From contig NZ_JACXBP010000009.1 in the NCBI RefSeq assembly GCF_014773485.1, positions 186,001 to 250,000 on the forward strand: a stretch of 64,000 nt of DNA. The letters are read 5' to 3'. Origin of the DNA: Erwinia aphidicola. Lineage in GTDB: Bacteria > Pseudomonadota > Gammaproteobacteria > Enterobacterales > Enterobacteriaceae. Shown here in pieces: positions 18,546 to 27,094 of the stretch (positions are counted from its first letter, which is position 1; each line of letters starts with the position of its first letter). A program made the position numbers and the translations under genes. The notes beneath the pieces were generated by a model. That model did not search any database. It saw only the letters and a list, made by a program, of their open reading frames with translations, and was not told the origin of the DNA.

Positions 18546-19367
18546 ATGTCATTGCTATCCAAAGTAAAACAGCCGGATGCGCAGGGCCGTATCCAGCACG
18601 TTACCCCGGAAAGTGCAGGCTGGCGCTATGTCGGTTTCGACGCTTATCAGTTGAAAAAAGGACAGATGCTGACGCTTGAGAGCGGCAGTAAAGAGCTGTG
18701 CCTGGTGCTGGTTGCCGGGCTGGCTTCGGTGAAAACCCGTCATGCGGAGTTCCCGAACATCGGTAAGCGCATGTCGCCGTTTGAACGCACGCCGCCCTAT
18801 TCGGTTTACGTGCCGCACAACGAGCAGGTTGAAGTTGTAGCAGAGTCCGATCTTGAGCTGGCGGTATGCAGTGCGCCAGCGACGGAAGGCAAGCTGCCAG
18901 CCCGCCTGATTGCGCCGCAAGATGTCGGCGTCGAGCAGCGCGGCAAGGGCAATAACAAGCGCCTGGTGCACAATATTCTGCCGGACGATAAGCCTGCCGA
19001 CAGTCTGCTGGTGGTGGAGGTATATACCGACGAGGGTAACACCAGCTCTTACCCAAGCCATAAGCATGACCAGGAAGATTCACCGGATGAAACCTACCTG
19101 GAAGAGACCTATTACCACCGCTTTAACCCGGATCGCGGCTTCGCGATGCAGCGTGTTTATACCGACGACCGTTCGCTGGACGTCTGTATGGCGCCGTACA
19201 ATCATGACGTCGTTACCGTGCCGCGCGGCTATCACCCGATGTCGACCGTTGCCGGGTACGACAACTACTACCTCAATGTGATGGCCGGGCCGGTGCGCCT
19301 GTGGAAATTTACCTGGGAGAAAGACCACGCCTGGGTGAACAGCGACGACTATCCGCGTAAAAAATAA
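18546..19367 (+). CDS. iolB: 5-deoxy-glucuronate isomerase IolB
   Basis: A 273-residue bicupin that isomerises 5-deoxy-glucuronate to 2-deoxy-5-keto-gluconate, the substrate of IolC. Recognisable blocks are ESAGWRYVGFDAYQLKKGQ, RMSPFERTPPYSVYVP, and the metal-binding SYPSHKHDQ with the following EETYYHRFNPDRGFAMQRVYT. The C-terminus is GPVRLWKFTWEKDHAWV. A TTG at 18522 would extend it by 8 residues, but ATG at 18546 has AAGGAG 8 bases upstream and fits the family length. A strong terminator follows. Confidence 0.95.
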   Translation: MSLLSKVKQPDAQGRIQHVTPESAGWRYVGFDAYQLKKGQMLTLESGSKELCLVLVAGLASVKTRHAEFPNIGKRMSPFERTPPYSVYVPHNEQVEVVAESDLELAVCSAPATEGKLPARLIAPQDVGVEQRGKGNNKRLVHNILPDDKPADSLLVVEVYTDEGNTSSYPSHKHDQEDSPDETYLEETYYHRFNPDRGFAMQRVYTDDRSLDVCMAPYNHDVVTVPRGYHPMSTVAGYDNYYLNVMAGPVRLWKFTWEKDHAWVNSDDYPRKK

Positions 19368-19388
19368 CCGGTTGGGATGATTGACTGC

Positions 19389-19419
19389 GGGCTGAGCGAA
19401 AAAGAGGGTCAGCCCCTAC
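19389..19419. repeat. class B hairpin, reversed orientation
   Basis: GGGCTGAGC-N7-GGGTCAGCCC followed by CTACA. On the minus strand it reads as GTAGGGGCTGACCC with a T-run in the loop. It lies just downstream of iolB, 22 bp past the stop, and is nearly the same as the copy at 28051-28080. Confidence 0.65.
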
Positions 19420-19446
19420 ACCAATTCAGTGAACCTGTGCGGTAGG

Positions 19447-19476
19447 GGGCGATCTTTTTTCCGGTCGCCCTTTTTT
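19447..19476 (+). terminator. terminator of iolAB (class B hairpin)
   Basis: GGGCGATC pairs with GGTCGCCC (one mismatch) and is followed by six T, forming a rho-independent terminator on the plus strand. The T-run overlaps the stop codon of the convergent iolR gene. Confidence 0.82.
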
Positions 19477-20329
19477 ATGGGCGCGGTTTATTCGGGTCGG
19501 CGTTGGTCAGCGCCAGTGATACCGCCAGCGTCTGCGCCAGGCAGAGTGAAGCGACCTGGGAACGGAAGCCATCCACCTGCGCTTCACGCACGACAAAGCA
19601 GACGTCGCTAAACGCCGCCAGCGGACTGACCTGACTGTCGGTGATCGCAATCTGATGTGCACCGCGTTTGGCACCCAGCTCCACCAGCTCCACCGCTTCA
19701 CGCGCATACGGCGAGTAGCTGATGGCGATCACCACATCTTTCGGATTGACCATGCTCAGCTGTTCGGCAAACATCCCGCCGAGGCCGTCAATCAGGAAGG
19801 CGCGGCGCTCAAGGTGGCGCAGCGCGTAGGTCAGATAAGAGGCGACGCTAAAGGAGCGGCGCAGGCCAATCACGTAGATGTTATCGGCCTCGTCCAGCAG
19901 CTTCACGGCTTTATCCAGCTGTTCCGGATTAACCTGCATCGCCAGCTGCTGCAGCGCCTGCGAATTGACCATGGTGAAGACGTTCAGGATTTCTGCCGGG
20001 CTTTCCGGCGCGCCCTGCGCCTCATCGGTAGCGGTCTGGCGGAACAGACGTGCTCGCTCGGTATAGTTAACGGTCTCTTCCATCAGGTGCTGACGAAACA
20101 CCTGCTTCATTTCATTGAAACCACTAAAACCAAAGGCGTTAGAGAAGCGGATCAGGGTGGAAGGCGGCACGTCGGCCTGCTGGGCGATAGAGGCAACGGT
20201 ATCAAAGGCGATGCTGTTGCTGTTATCCAGAATATAGCGAGCCACCTGCTTCAGGCGTTTACTCAGGGTGTCGTAACGGCGACGGATATCGTCCTGTAAC
20301 AGGGAAAGCTGGGTGGGATTGTTATTCAT
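19475..20329 (-). CDS. iolR: RpiR-family regulator of inositol catabolism (IolR)
   Basis: A 284-residue RpiR-type regulator. The N-terminal helix-turn-helix (about 1-80) includes RYILDNSNSIAFDTVASIAQQADVPPSTLIRFSNAFGFSGFNEMKQ. The SIS sugar-phosphate domain (about 125-255) includes DNIYVIGLRRSFSVASYL and VVIAISYSPYAREAVEL. In enterobacterial iol clusters this family represses the operons and releases DNA when a pathway intermediate binds. Its own upstream region carries a candidate operator (20381-20396), which suggests autoregulation. Placement between iolB and iolC supports the name. It converges on iolB. Confidence 0.88.
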   Translation of the reverse strand: MNNNPTQLSLLQDDIRRRYDTLSKRLKQVARYILDNSNSIAFDTVASIAQQADVPPSTLIRFSNAFGFSGFNEMKQVFRQHLMEETVNYTERARLFRQTATDEAQGAPESPAEILNVFTMVNSQALQQLAMQVNPEQLDKAVKLLDEADNIYVIGLRRSFSVASYLTYALRHLERRAFLIDGLGGMFAEQLSMVNPKDVVIAISYSPYAREAVELVELGAKRGAHQIAITDSQVSPLAAFSDVCFVVREAQVDGFRSQVASLCLAQTLAVSLALTNADPNKPRP

Positions 20330-20380
20330 TGCTCGGCTCGCTAAGGAAAATGTTGTTCTTCTGTGCGTTATTCTACCAGA

Positions 20381-20396
20381 TGAACAAAAAATTTCA
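20381..20396. promoter_or_regulatory. candidate IolR operator upstream of iolR
   Basis: TGAAC-AAAAAA-TTTCA matches the shared iol motif in 9 of 10 arm positions. It is 52 bp before the iolR start, consistent with autoregulation. Confidence 0.5.
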
Positions 20397-20495
20397 CTTT
20401 ATAGTCAAAGCAGCGGCTTTTATTTCATCAGGGTTGGGAATTGGTTCACAAAATCGCAAGCTATGGGACTTCTGCGATATATAAATTCTAAACGA

Positions 20496-20525
20496 CCAAA
20501 AAAGGGCGACCGTGTCGGATCGCCC
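20496..20525 (-). terminator. terminator of iolC
   Basis: On the minus strand GGGCGATC and GGTCGCCC (one mismatch) form a stem followed by a run of six T. It lies 21-50 bp past the iolC stop, before iolR, separating the two genes transcriptionally. Confidence 0.82.
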
Positions 20526-20545
20526 TCTGTGTGATGCCGCGCGGC

Positions 20546-22468
20546 TTACTGCGCCGGGCGCGCTTCCCGCCAGTAGCCAATCAGCGTCAGATAATTACTT
20601 TTCACTTTCTCAATCAGCGCAGCGTTATCCAGCTCGCCCTGCAGCCACTGGCGTGACGGCTGGCCGAAGATGGTGCGGCCGACGGCGAAACCCTTCACCC
20701 ACGGCGATTTCGCGGCGGCGGCGAATCCGGCTTTCAACTCGGCCTCCGGCGCGTCCAGACCCAGCAGCAGGATGCCGCGGCAGTGAGCATCGTGCTGCTC
20801 AATCAGTTTGCCGATCGCCTGCCAGGAGTCATGGGACAGCGGCGGCAGCTTCCACCAGTCCGGCTGGATCCCTAAGCTGTAGAAGTGGCTGAGAATATCC
20901 TGATAGTGCTTCTCATCTTTATCCGGGTTGCTGTCGGGCAGGATCACTTCCAGCAGTAGCTCGTGGCCAGATTTGTTACAGCCGTTCCACACGTCAAGGA
21001 TCAGCTCATCCTGCTGCTGGCGCATTTCGGCGCTGTCATGCGGATGGTAAAAGGTCAGGCACTTGACCACGTGCTCCTGCGGCCAGTCGACCAGCTGCGA
21101 GCCGATGTTGCCATGCTCCAGGCGCAGCGGGCGCGAGCCTGGCAGCTCGATCGGGCGCCCAATCCACCAGCCCTTGCCGGTGATTGCGTTCAGGGCCGGC
21201 TGGCCATAGGTGGTGTCGGCCAGAATCCCGCTGCGGCCATCGTCAAGGCCCGCCTCTTTCGCCGCTTGCTGTGCACCCTGCAGCAGCAGCAGCTTGAGCT
21301 CGGGGATGCGTGAATCATCCACTCCCGCCTCACTGGCCATATCGGCCAGCTGCTTGCGGTGGTCGAAGGCGAAGACGTTCAGCTCCTGCCACTGCTGTTT
21401 GCGGGTGGTGACGCGGTGCAGGTGGTTGAGACGCGGGTCGAGATCCGGACGGGTGACCTCCTGGTCGCGGCTGAGGAAGTCGTCCAGCTCCTCTTTCGTG
21501 GGCATCGCCGGGGCGCAGCCGTGGCGCGAAACCACCAGCGCACCGCAGGCATTGGCATAGCGGCAGGCCTGTTCCCAGCTTTCATCGTTCAGCCAGCCGC
21601 GCAGCAGGCCGGACATAAAGGCATCACCCGCGCCGAGCACATTAAGCACTTCCACGCGCACGCCGGTGTGCAGTTTAGTCTGCTGCCAGCTGTCCGGGAT
21701 TTCGCCTTCAAATACCACACAGCCCAGCGGGCCGCGTTTGCACACCAGCGTCGCTTTGGTTGCTTTGCGCACGTTTTTTAGCGCGGTCAGGCTGTCGGTG
21801 CTGCCGCCCGCGATGTGGAACTCCTCTTCGGTGCCCACCACCAGATCAAAGTAGTGCAGCACTTCCTGTAACTGCTGGGTGACGCGTTCGGATTCGACAA
21901 AGCGGGTTTCGCCATCGCCCAGCGAGGTCAGGCCCCATAATACCGGGCGGTAGTCGATGTCGAGCGCGGTGCGCAGGCCATTTTTACGCGCAATTTCCAG
22001 CGCTTTCAGCACGGCGGCGCGGGTATCGGGATGTGACAGATGCGTCCCGGTCACGGCCACGGCGCGGGCAGAGGCGATGTAATCTTCCTGAATATCGTCC
22101 GGCACCAGGCCCATATCAGCGCAGTTGTCGCGGTAGAACACCAGCGGGAAGGTTTCCTGATCTTTGATCCCTAAGATCACCAGCCCGGTCAGGCGGGTTT
22201 TATCGGTAATCAGGCTCTGGGTATCACAGCCGACGCGCTGCAGCTCTTCACGCAGGAAGCGGCCCATATGTTCGTCGCCCACGCGGGCCAGCATCGCTGA
22301 TTTCAGACCCTGAATCGCCGTGCCGTAAGCCACATTGCCGGAGGAACCGCCAAGATACTTGGCAAAGGTGGTTTCATCTTCAAGGCGCGCACCGATCTGC
22401 TGGCCATAAAGGTCGACGGCGATGCGTCCGATACAAATCACATCAAGCCGCTTCTGTTGTGTAGTCAT
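20546..22468 (-). CDS. iolC: 5-dehydro-2-deoxygluconokinase fused to a DUF2090 aldolase-like domain (IolC)
   Basis: A 640-residue two-domain protein. Residues about 1-325 form a PfkB kinase (LDVICIGRIAVDLYGQQIG, GGSSGNVAYGTAIQGL, and catalytic VLNVLGAGDAFMSGLLRGW) that phosphorylates 2-deoxy-5-keto-gluconate at O6. Residues about 340-640 form DUF2090 (QQWQELNVFAFDHRKQLADMA, then DTTYGQPALNAITGKGWWIGRPIE), which resembles class I aldolases. Usual IolC is only about 325-340 residues. The fused domain is a good candidate for the next step, aldol cleavage to dihydroxyacetone phosphate and malonate semialdehyde, because no iolJ is present nearby. It is divergent from iolD. Confidence 0.93.
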   Translation of the reverse strand: MTTQQKRLDVICIGRIAVDLYGQQIGARLEDETTFAKYLGGSSGNVAYGTAIQGLKSAMLARVGDEHMGRFLREELQRVGCDTQSLITDKTRLTGLVILGIKDQETFPLVFYRDNCADMGLVPDDIQEDYIASARAVAVTGTHLSHPDTRAAVLKALEIARKNGLRTALDIDYRPVLWGLTSLGDGETRFVESERVTQQLQEVLHYFDLVVGTEEEFHIAGGSTDSLTALKNVRKATKATLVCKRGPLGCVVFEGEIPDSWQQTKLHTGVRVEVLNVLGAGDAFMSGLLRGWLNDESWEQACRYANACGALVVSRHGCAPAMPTKEELDDFLSRDQEVTRPDLDPRLNHLHRVTTRKQQWQELNVFAFDHRKQLADMASEAGVDDSRIPELKLLLLQGAQQAAKEAGLDDGRSGILADTTYGQPALNAITGKGWWIGRPIELPGSRPLRLEHGNIGSQLVDWPQEHVVKCLTFYHPHDSAEMRQQQDELILDVWNGCNKSGHELLLEVILPDSNPDKDEKHYQDILSHFYSLGIQPDWWKLPPLSHDSWQAIGKLIEQHDAHCRGILLLGLDAPEAELKAGFAAAAKSPWVKGFAVGRTIFGQPSRQWLQGELDNAALIEKVKSNYLTLIGYWREARPAQ

Positions 22469-22566
22469 ACCTGTTTTTTCCTCTTTAGCTGACCCTGTTG
22501 AGCTTCTCCAGCAGATCAGTGGCTTGAATGCCCGATCGATTCCGGATCTTACATGAGCAAAGTATG

Positions 22567-22582
22567 AGGAATAAAAATTTCA
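22567..22582. promoter_or_regulatory. candidate IolR operator upstream of iolC
   Basis: AGGAA-TAAAAA-TTTCA matches the shared iol motif (8 of 10 arm bases), about 100 bp before the iolC start. Confidence 0.45.
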
Positions 22583-22692
22583 AATTCAATATGAAATGAA
22601 ATTATTACCCCAAAAGTGTGAGGTGGTTAAAACTCTTGTATCGCTGATTTCACCGTGCGGCTGGCAGGGAGTATTCCGCGCTATGACAGAGA

Positions 22693-22708
22693 TGTGAGCA
22701 GCCTCGCA
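22693..22708. promoter_or_regulatory. candidate CRP site between iolC and iolD
   Basis: TGTGA-GCAGCC-TCGCA matches the CRP consensus TGTGA-N6-TCACA in 9 of 10 positions. In this divergent region it could give catabolite control to both transcripts. Confidence 0.5.
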
Positions 22709-22742
22709 ACTTTGTCCTGACCGATCGGCGAACATATTGAAG

Positions 22743-22758
22743 TGAAACGGTTTTTCTC
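22743..22758. promoter_or_regulatory. weaker candidate IolR operator
   Basis: TGAAA-CGGTTT-TTCTC has one perfect arm and one degenerate arm. It lies midway between the two better sites at 22567 and 22884. Confidence 0.3.
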
Positions 22759-22883
22759 ATTTATGACTGAAGATCCTGTTATCGTTTCATTTACTCTCTG
22801 GCGATCCCCCCTTGCATCCCCGTTTCACCGCAGAATTTGATCTCTCTCGCAAAATGAAATGTTTCTTCTGTAATTGTGTTTGG

Positions 22884-22906
22884 TGAAAAAAATATTTGTT
22901 TATAAT
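22884..22906 (+). promoter_or_regulatory. candidate IolR operator and -10 of the iolDGHE promoter
   Basis: TGAAA-AAAATA-TTTGT (22884-22899) abuts a consensus -10, TATAAT (22901-22906). The operator would cover the -10/-35 spacer. The transcript would start near 22913, about 100 bases before iolD. Confidence 0.55.
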
Positions 22907-23014
22907 CGTCCCACGTTTCACTTACAGCTGTCGCCGTTTTGCGCATAAGGCGACCATAAATGCGAACCCCGGCCGACCTAAAGATGCGGCCGTCGAACCA
23001 CAAAGGAAGAGCAA

Positions 23015-24955
23015 ATGGGCAAGACGAGATTAACCACGGCACAGGCTCTGGTCAGATTCCTGGATAATCAGTATCTGTCGGTAGACGGCGTTGAAACCAA
23101 GTTTGTGAAGGGCATTTTCGCTATCTTTGGTCACGGCAACGTGCTGGGCTTAGGCCAGGCGCTGGAGCAGGACAGCGGTGACCTTGTGGTGCATCAGGGC
23201 CGAAACGAGCAGGGTATGGCGCATGCGGCTATCGGTTTTGCCAAGCAGAAACTGCGCCGCGAAATCATCGCCTGTACCTCTTCCGTTGGCCCGGGCGCGG
23301 CCAACATGGTCACCGCAGCGGCCACCGCCACCGCTAACCGCATTCCGCTGCTGCTGCTGCCGGGCGACGTGTTCGCCACGCGCCAGCCGGACCCGGTGCT
23401 GCAACAGATTGAGCAGAGCCACGACCTCAGCATCAGCACCAACGATGCCTTCCGCGCCGTGAGTAAATACTGGGACCGCGTCAGCCGCCCTGAGCAGCTG
23501 ATGACCGCCTGCATTAACGCCATGCGCGTGCTGACTGACCCGGCGGAAACCGGCGCGGTGACGATATCACTGCCGCAGGACGTGCAGGGTGAAGCCTATG
23601 ATTTCCCTGATTACTTCTTCCAGAAGCGCGTACATCGCCTGGAGCGCCGCCTGCCGACCGAAGGCCAGCTGGCCGATGCGTTAGCGCTGATTGCCGGTAA
23701 GAAGAAGCCGATGATTGTCTGCGGCGGTGGGGTGAAATACTCCGGCGCGGGCGAGGCGCTGGTGGCGTTCGCCGAGCGCTACAATATTCCATTTGCCGAA
23801 ACTCAGGCCGGGAAAGGCACCGTGGTTTCCGACCACCCGCTGAATGTGGGCGGCGTGGGTGAAACCGGCTGCCTGGCGGCCAACCTGCTGGCGAAAGAGG
23901 CCGATCTGGTGATAGGTATCGGGACGCGTTACACCGACTTTACCACCGCCTCGAAATGGATTTTCCAGAACCCCGACGTCAACTACATCAACATTAACGT
24001 CAGTAATTTTGACGCCTATAAGCTCGATGCCGTTCAGGTGGTGGCCGATGCCCGGGAAGCGCTGATCGCGCTGAAGAGCCGCCTGGCGACGACCGGCTTC
24101 AGCAGCGGCTGGGGTGAAAAAGTGTCCCAGGCGCAGAGCAAACTGCTGAAAGAGACCCAGCGCGTTTACTCCTCCGTTTACAGCGGTGCCGACTACGTGC
24201 CGGAGATCGATGACCATATGGACCGTGACGCGGTGTGGGCCGAGTTTAACCGCCTGACCGGTTCTTACCTGACTCAGAGCAGCGTGCTGGGCACGCTCAA
24301 TGAGCATCTCCCAAAGGATGCAGTGATTGTCGCGGCTGCAGGCAGCCTGCCGGGCGACCTGCAGCGCATGTGGCGCAACAAAGATTACAACAGCTATCAC
24401 GTCGAGTATGGCTACTCCTGCATGGGCTACGAGGTCAACGCTTCACTGGGCGTAAAGCTGGCTGAGCCACATCGCGAGGTTTACACCTTCGTCGGCGACG
24501 GCTCATTTATGATGCTGCACTCCGAGCTGGTGACCTCGATCCAGGAGCGCGCCAAGATCAACGTGATCCTGTTCGACAACATGACCAACGGCTGCATCAA
24601 CAACCTGCAGATGGAGCACGGCATGGACAGCTTTACCACCGAGTTCCGCTTTCGTAATGGCGAAGGGGGCAAGCTGGACGGTGGCTTTGTGCCGGTCGAC
24701 TTCGCGGCGATTGCGGCCGGTTACGGCTGTAAGACCTATCGTGTGACCACGCTGGAGCAGCTGGAAGCGGCGCTGGCGGATGCGCAGAAGCAGACGGTAT
24801 CCACCCTGATCGACATTAAAGTGCTGCCGAAAACCATGATCCACAAATACTTCAGCTGGTGGCGCGTAGGCGGCGCCCAGGTATCCAACTCAGAGCGCGT
24901 AGACGCCGTGGCCCGCATGCTGAACCAACATATCGACCAGGCTCGGGAATACTAA
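23015..24955 (+). CDS. iolD: 3D-(3,5/4)-trihydroxycyclohexane-1,2-dione hydrolase IolD
   Basis: A 646-residue thiamine-diphosphate enzyme that opens the ring of the trihydroxycyclohexane-dione made by IolE, giving 5-deoxy-glucuronate. The catalytic Glu65 lies in [18 protein letters not shown]. The ThDP-binding block [21 protein letters not shown]...NVILFDN starts near residue 495. The C-terminus carries [15 protein letters not shown]. The ATG has AAGGAAGAG upstream. First gene of iolD-iolG-iolH-iolE; a 133-bp gap with a hairpin and an ERIC remnant separates it from iolG. Confidence 0.97.
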   Translation: MGKTRLTTAQALVRFLDNQYLSVDGVETKFVKGIFAIFGHGNVLGLGQALEQDSGDLVVHQGRNEQGMAHAAIGFAKQKLRREIIACTSSVGPGAANMVTAAATATANRIPLLLLPGDVFATRQPDPVLQQIEQSHDLSISTNDAFRAVSKYWDRVSRPEQLMTACINAMRVLTDPAETGAVTISLPQDVQGEAYDFPDYFFQKRVHRLERRLPTEGQLADALALIAGKKKPMIVCGGGVKYSGAGEALVAFAERYNIPFAETQAGKGTVVSDHPLNVGGVGETGCLAANLLAKEADLVIGIGTRYTDFTTASKWIFQNPDVNYININVSNFDAYKLDAVQVVADAREALIALKSRLATTGFSSGWGEKVSQAQSKLLKETQRVYSSVYSGADYVPEIDDHMDRDAVWAEFNRLTGSYLTQSSVLGTLNEHLPKDAVIVAAAGSLPGDLQRMWRNKDYNSYHVEYGYSCMGYEVNASLGVKLAEPHREVYTFVGDGSFMMLHSELVTSIQERAKINVILFDNMTNGCINNLQMEHGMDSFTTEFRFRNGEGGKLDGGFVPVDFAAIAAGYGCKTYRVTTLEQLEAALADAQKQTVSTLIDIKVLPKTMIHKYFSWWRVGGAQVSNSERVDAVARMLNQHIDQAREY

Positions 24956-24982
24956 TTTTACTTTTTGCTGTGCTTTTACCTT

Positions 24983-25002
24983 GCGGGCGTTAACGCGCCC
25001 GC
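24983..25002 (+). terminator. hairpin after iolD (weak terminator or attenuator)
   Basis: GCGGGCG-TTAACG-CGCCCGC forms a 7-bp perfect stem 28 bp after the iolD stop. It is not followed by a T-run, so it may stabilise the upstream message rather than stop transcription. Confidence 0.5.
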
Positions 25003-25004
25003 TC

Positions 25005-25065
25005 TATACCCAAAATAATTCGAGTTGCAGCCAACGCACATGCAGCTTGAAGTATGACGGGGATA
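25005..25065 (+). repeat. internally deleted ERIC element between iolD and iolG
   Basis: The left ERIC end (TATACCCAAAATAATTCGAG, then TTGCAG) is joined directly to the right end (CCAACGCACATGCAGCTTGA, then AGTATGACGGGGATA). The central half of the 127-bp consensus is missing, leaving about 61 bp. It ends 24 bp before the iolG start, so it forms most of the leader before the iolG ribosome-binding site. Confidence 0.85.
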
Positions 25066-25088
25066 AACCCTACAAGTAAGGACCTGTT

Positions 25089-26099
25089 ATGACATTGAAA
25101 TTAGGTGTAATCGGAACGGGCGCCATTGGCCAGGAACACATTCGCCGCTGTAGCAAAGTGCTGCAGGGTGCCCAGGTGGTGGCCGTTTCTGATATCAACG
25201 TTGACGGTGCGAAAGCCGCTCTGACGCGCATCGGTATTGAAGCCGAGGTGTTTGCTAACGGTCACGACGTGGTGAACTCCCCGAACGTGGATGCGCTGCT
25301 GGTGACCTCCTGGGACCCCACGCACGAAGAGTTTACCCTGGCCGCGATTGCAGCCGGTAAGCCGGTGTTCTGCGAGAAGCCGCTGGCAATGAGCGCTGAG
25401 GGTTGCCGCCGTATCGTCGATGCCGAAATCAAATTTGGTAAGCGCCTGGTGCAGGTAGGCTTTATGCGCCCGTACGACAGCGGCTATCGTGCGCTGAAAA
25501 AGGTGATTCAGCAGGGGGAGATCGGCGAGCCGCTGATGCTGCACTGCGCACACCGCAACCCGACCGTGCCGGAAAACTACACCACCGATATGGCGATCAC
25601 CAACACGCTGATCCACGAGCTGGACGTGCTGCGCTGGCTGACCGAAGACGATTACAAATCGGTGCAGGTGGTGTTCCCGCGCTCCACGTCAAAAACCCAC
25701 GGCAAGCTGCGCGACCCGCAGGTAGTGCTGTTTGAAACCCGTAAAGGTATCCGCATTGACGTGGAGATCTTCGTTAACTGCGCTTACGGCTACGACATCC
25801 AGTGTGAAGTGGTGGGGGAAGAGGGGATCGCTAAGCTGCCTGAGCCATCCGCCGTGCAGATGCGCAAAAGTGCCAATCTCTCAACCGCGATCCTGACCGA
25901 CTGGAAAGACCGCTTTATCGATGCCTATGACGTTGAGCTGCAGGCATTTATTAATGATGCCACTGCGGGCAAGCTGACCGGGCCATCCGCCTGGGACGGC
26001 TATGCCGCTTCCGTGGCTGCCGATGCCTGCCTGAAGGCGCAGGAAAGCGGCGCGATTGAGGCGGTGGAACTGCCGCAGCGCCCCTCTTTTTATCTTTAA
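25089..26099 (+). CDS. iolG: Inositol 2-dehydrogenase IolG, with Asn at a catalytic-Asp position
   Basis: A 336-residue Gfo/Idh/MocA oxidoreductase that oxidises myo-inositol to scyllo-inosose with NAD+. Rossmann motif GTGAIG at 9-14; catalytic Lys97 in EKPLA; substrate-pocket [25 protein letters not shown] with His176. In the well-studied B. subtilis enzyme the triad is Lys97-Asp172-His176. Residue 172 here is Asn (codon AAC), while the flanking residues are conserved. This could lower or alter activity. SD GTAAGGA precedes the ATG. Second gene of the iolD operon. Confidence 0.92.
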   Translation: MTLKLGVIGTGAIGQEHIRRCSKVLQGAQVVAVSDINVDGAKAALTRIGIEAEVFANGHDVVNSPNVDALLVTSWDPTHEEFTLAAIAAGKPVFCEKPLAMSAEGCRRIVDAEIKFGKRLVQVGFMRPYDSGYRALKKVIQQGEIGEPLMLHCAHRNPTVPENYTTDMAITNTLIHELDVLRWLTEDDYKSVQVVFPRSTSKTHGKLRDPQVVLFETRKGIRIDVEIFVNCAYGYDIQCEVVGEEGIAKLPEPSAVQMRKSANLSTAILTDWKDRFIDAYDVELQAFINDATAGKLTGPSAWDGYAASVAADACLKAQESGAIEAVELPQRPSFYL

Positions 26100-26112
26100 T
26101 GGCTGCGCCTTA

Positions 26113-26132
26113 CCCCGCCGATTGCGGCGGGG
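26113..26132 (+). other. intercistronic hairpin between iolG and iolH
   Basis: CCCCGCC-GATTGC-GGCGGGG is a perfect 7-bp GC stem without a T-run, in the 75-bp iolG-iolH gap. Likely affects mRNA stability. Confidence 0.5.
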
Positions 26133-26174
26133 GAACATCGTTAAACAGCGTACTGATTTAGCACGGAGAGTCTG

Positions 26175-27059
26175 ATGAAAATTGCCTTTGATGTGGATGT
26201 CATTCGAGATTTAGGCATCACAAAAATGGTTCACCAGGTGGCTGACTGGGGCTATCAATATATTGAACAGTCCCCGCATCCGCAGATCAACCCGTTCTAT
26301 AAGCATCCAAAAGCCAGCCGCGAAATCATTACCGAGTACAAAAACGCGCTGCGCGAGACCGGGTTAGAAATCTCCTCGTACATCGTGGTGTATCGCTGGT
26401 CCGGCCCGGACGAAGCGCGGCGTCAGGCCGCCGTACGCAACTGGAAGCGGATGATTGAAATTGCGGTGGAAACCGGCGTGCAGGTGATCAACACCGAGCT
26501 GTCGGGAACCCCGAACGAACCTGAAATTTGTGAAGAGATGTTCTATCGCTCGATGGAAGAAATTCTGCCGATCGTCGAACGTGAAGGCATCCGCATCGAA
26601 ATCCAGTCGCACCCGTGGGATTTTTGCGAAGAGAACAACGAAACCGCCGATCTGGTGAAATCGTTTCGCAGTGAGAACGTCAAATACCTGTACAGCGTGC
26701 CGCACACCTTCTTCTACGACAAAGGAAAAGGCGACGTGAAGAGCATGCTGGAGTACGCAGGCGGTGACCTGTCGCACGTGCTGATCGCTGACACCATGAA
26801 CCACACCAAACACTGCCGCTATATTGTGAACCCGCCTGGCGTTGACGCCACGATTCACCAGCACGTGGGCGTGGGCGAAGGGGAAGTGGACTTCCCGACG
26901 CTGTTCCAGACGCTGCGCGATATGGACTTTGCTAACCGCACTTATAAAGTCGGTGGCGAGTCGATTATTGCCTCTTCCCTGTTTGGTTACCCGGAAAAAA
27001 TGCCTGTTCAGGCGGTCGCCACGCGCGAGCTTATCGAGCGTGAACTGCTGAGCAAATGA
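26175..27059 (+). CDS. iolH: IolH-family TIM-barrel isomerase/epimerase
   Basis: A 294-residue xylose-isomerase-like barrel beginning MKIAFDVDVIRDLGITKMVHQVADWGYQYIEQS. Probable metal ligands are a Glu in NTELSG, ESQ-type 'RIEIQSHPWDF', an Asp/His pair in LIADTMNHTKH and a Glu in GVGEGEVDF. It resembles IolH, found in many iol operons but still without a proven reaction. Position between iolG and iolE supports a role in handling inositol isomers or inosose. The ATG follows ACGGAGAG. Confidence 0.8.
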   Translation: MKIAFDVDVIRDLGITKMVHQVADWGYQYIEQSPHPQINPFYKHPKASREIITEYKNALRETGLEISSYIVVYRWSGPDEARRQAAVRNWKRMIEIAVETGVQVINTELSGTPNEPEICEEMFYRSMEEILPIVEREGIRIEIQSHPWDFCEENNETADLVKSFRSENVKYLYSVPHTFFYDKGKGDVKSMLEYAGGDLSHVLIADTMNHTKHCRYIVNPPGVDATIHQHVGVGEGEVDFPTLFQTLRDMDFANRTYKVGGESIIASSLFGYPEKMPVQAVATRELIERELLSK

Positions 27060-27094
27060 ACCAGGCGGCTGCGGCCGTCTTTTGAGGTATTAAC

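Larger units (their letters stand above)
22469..23014. other. iolC-iolD divergent regulatory region
   Basis: This 546-bp non-coding, AT-rich region contains candidate IolR sites at 22567-22582, 22743-22758 and 22884-22899, a CRP-like site at 22693-22708 and the iolD -10 at 22901-22906. An 83-codon minus-strand frame overlapping iolD has no ribosome-binding site and is discounted. Confidence 0.6.

Noticed and set aside
26113..26132. Terminator splitting the iolDGHE operon after iolG
   Set aside because: The hairpin lacks a T-run and iolH follows with its own ribosome-binding site and no promoter, so read-through is more likely.
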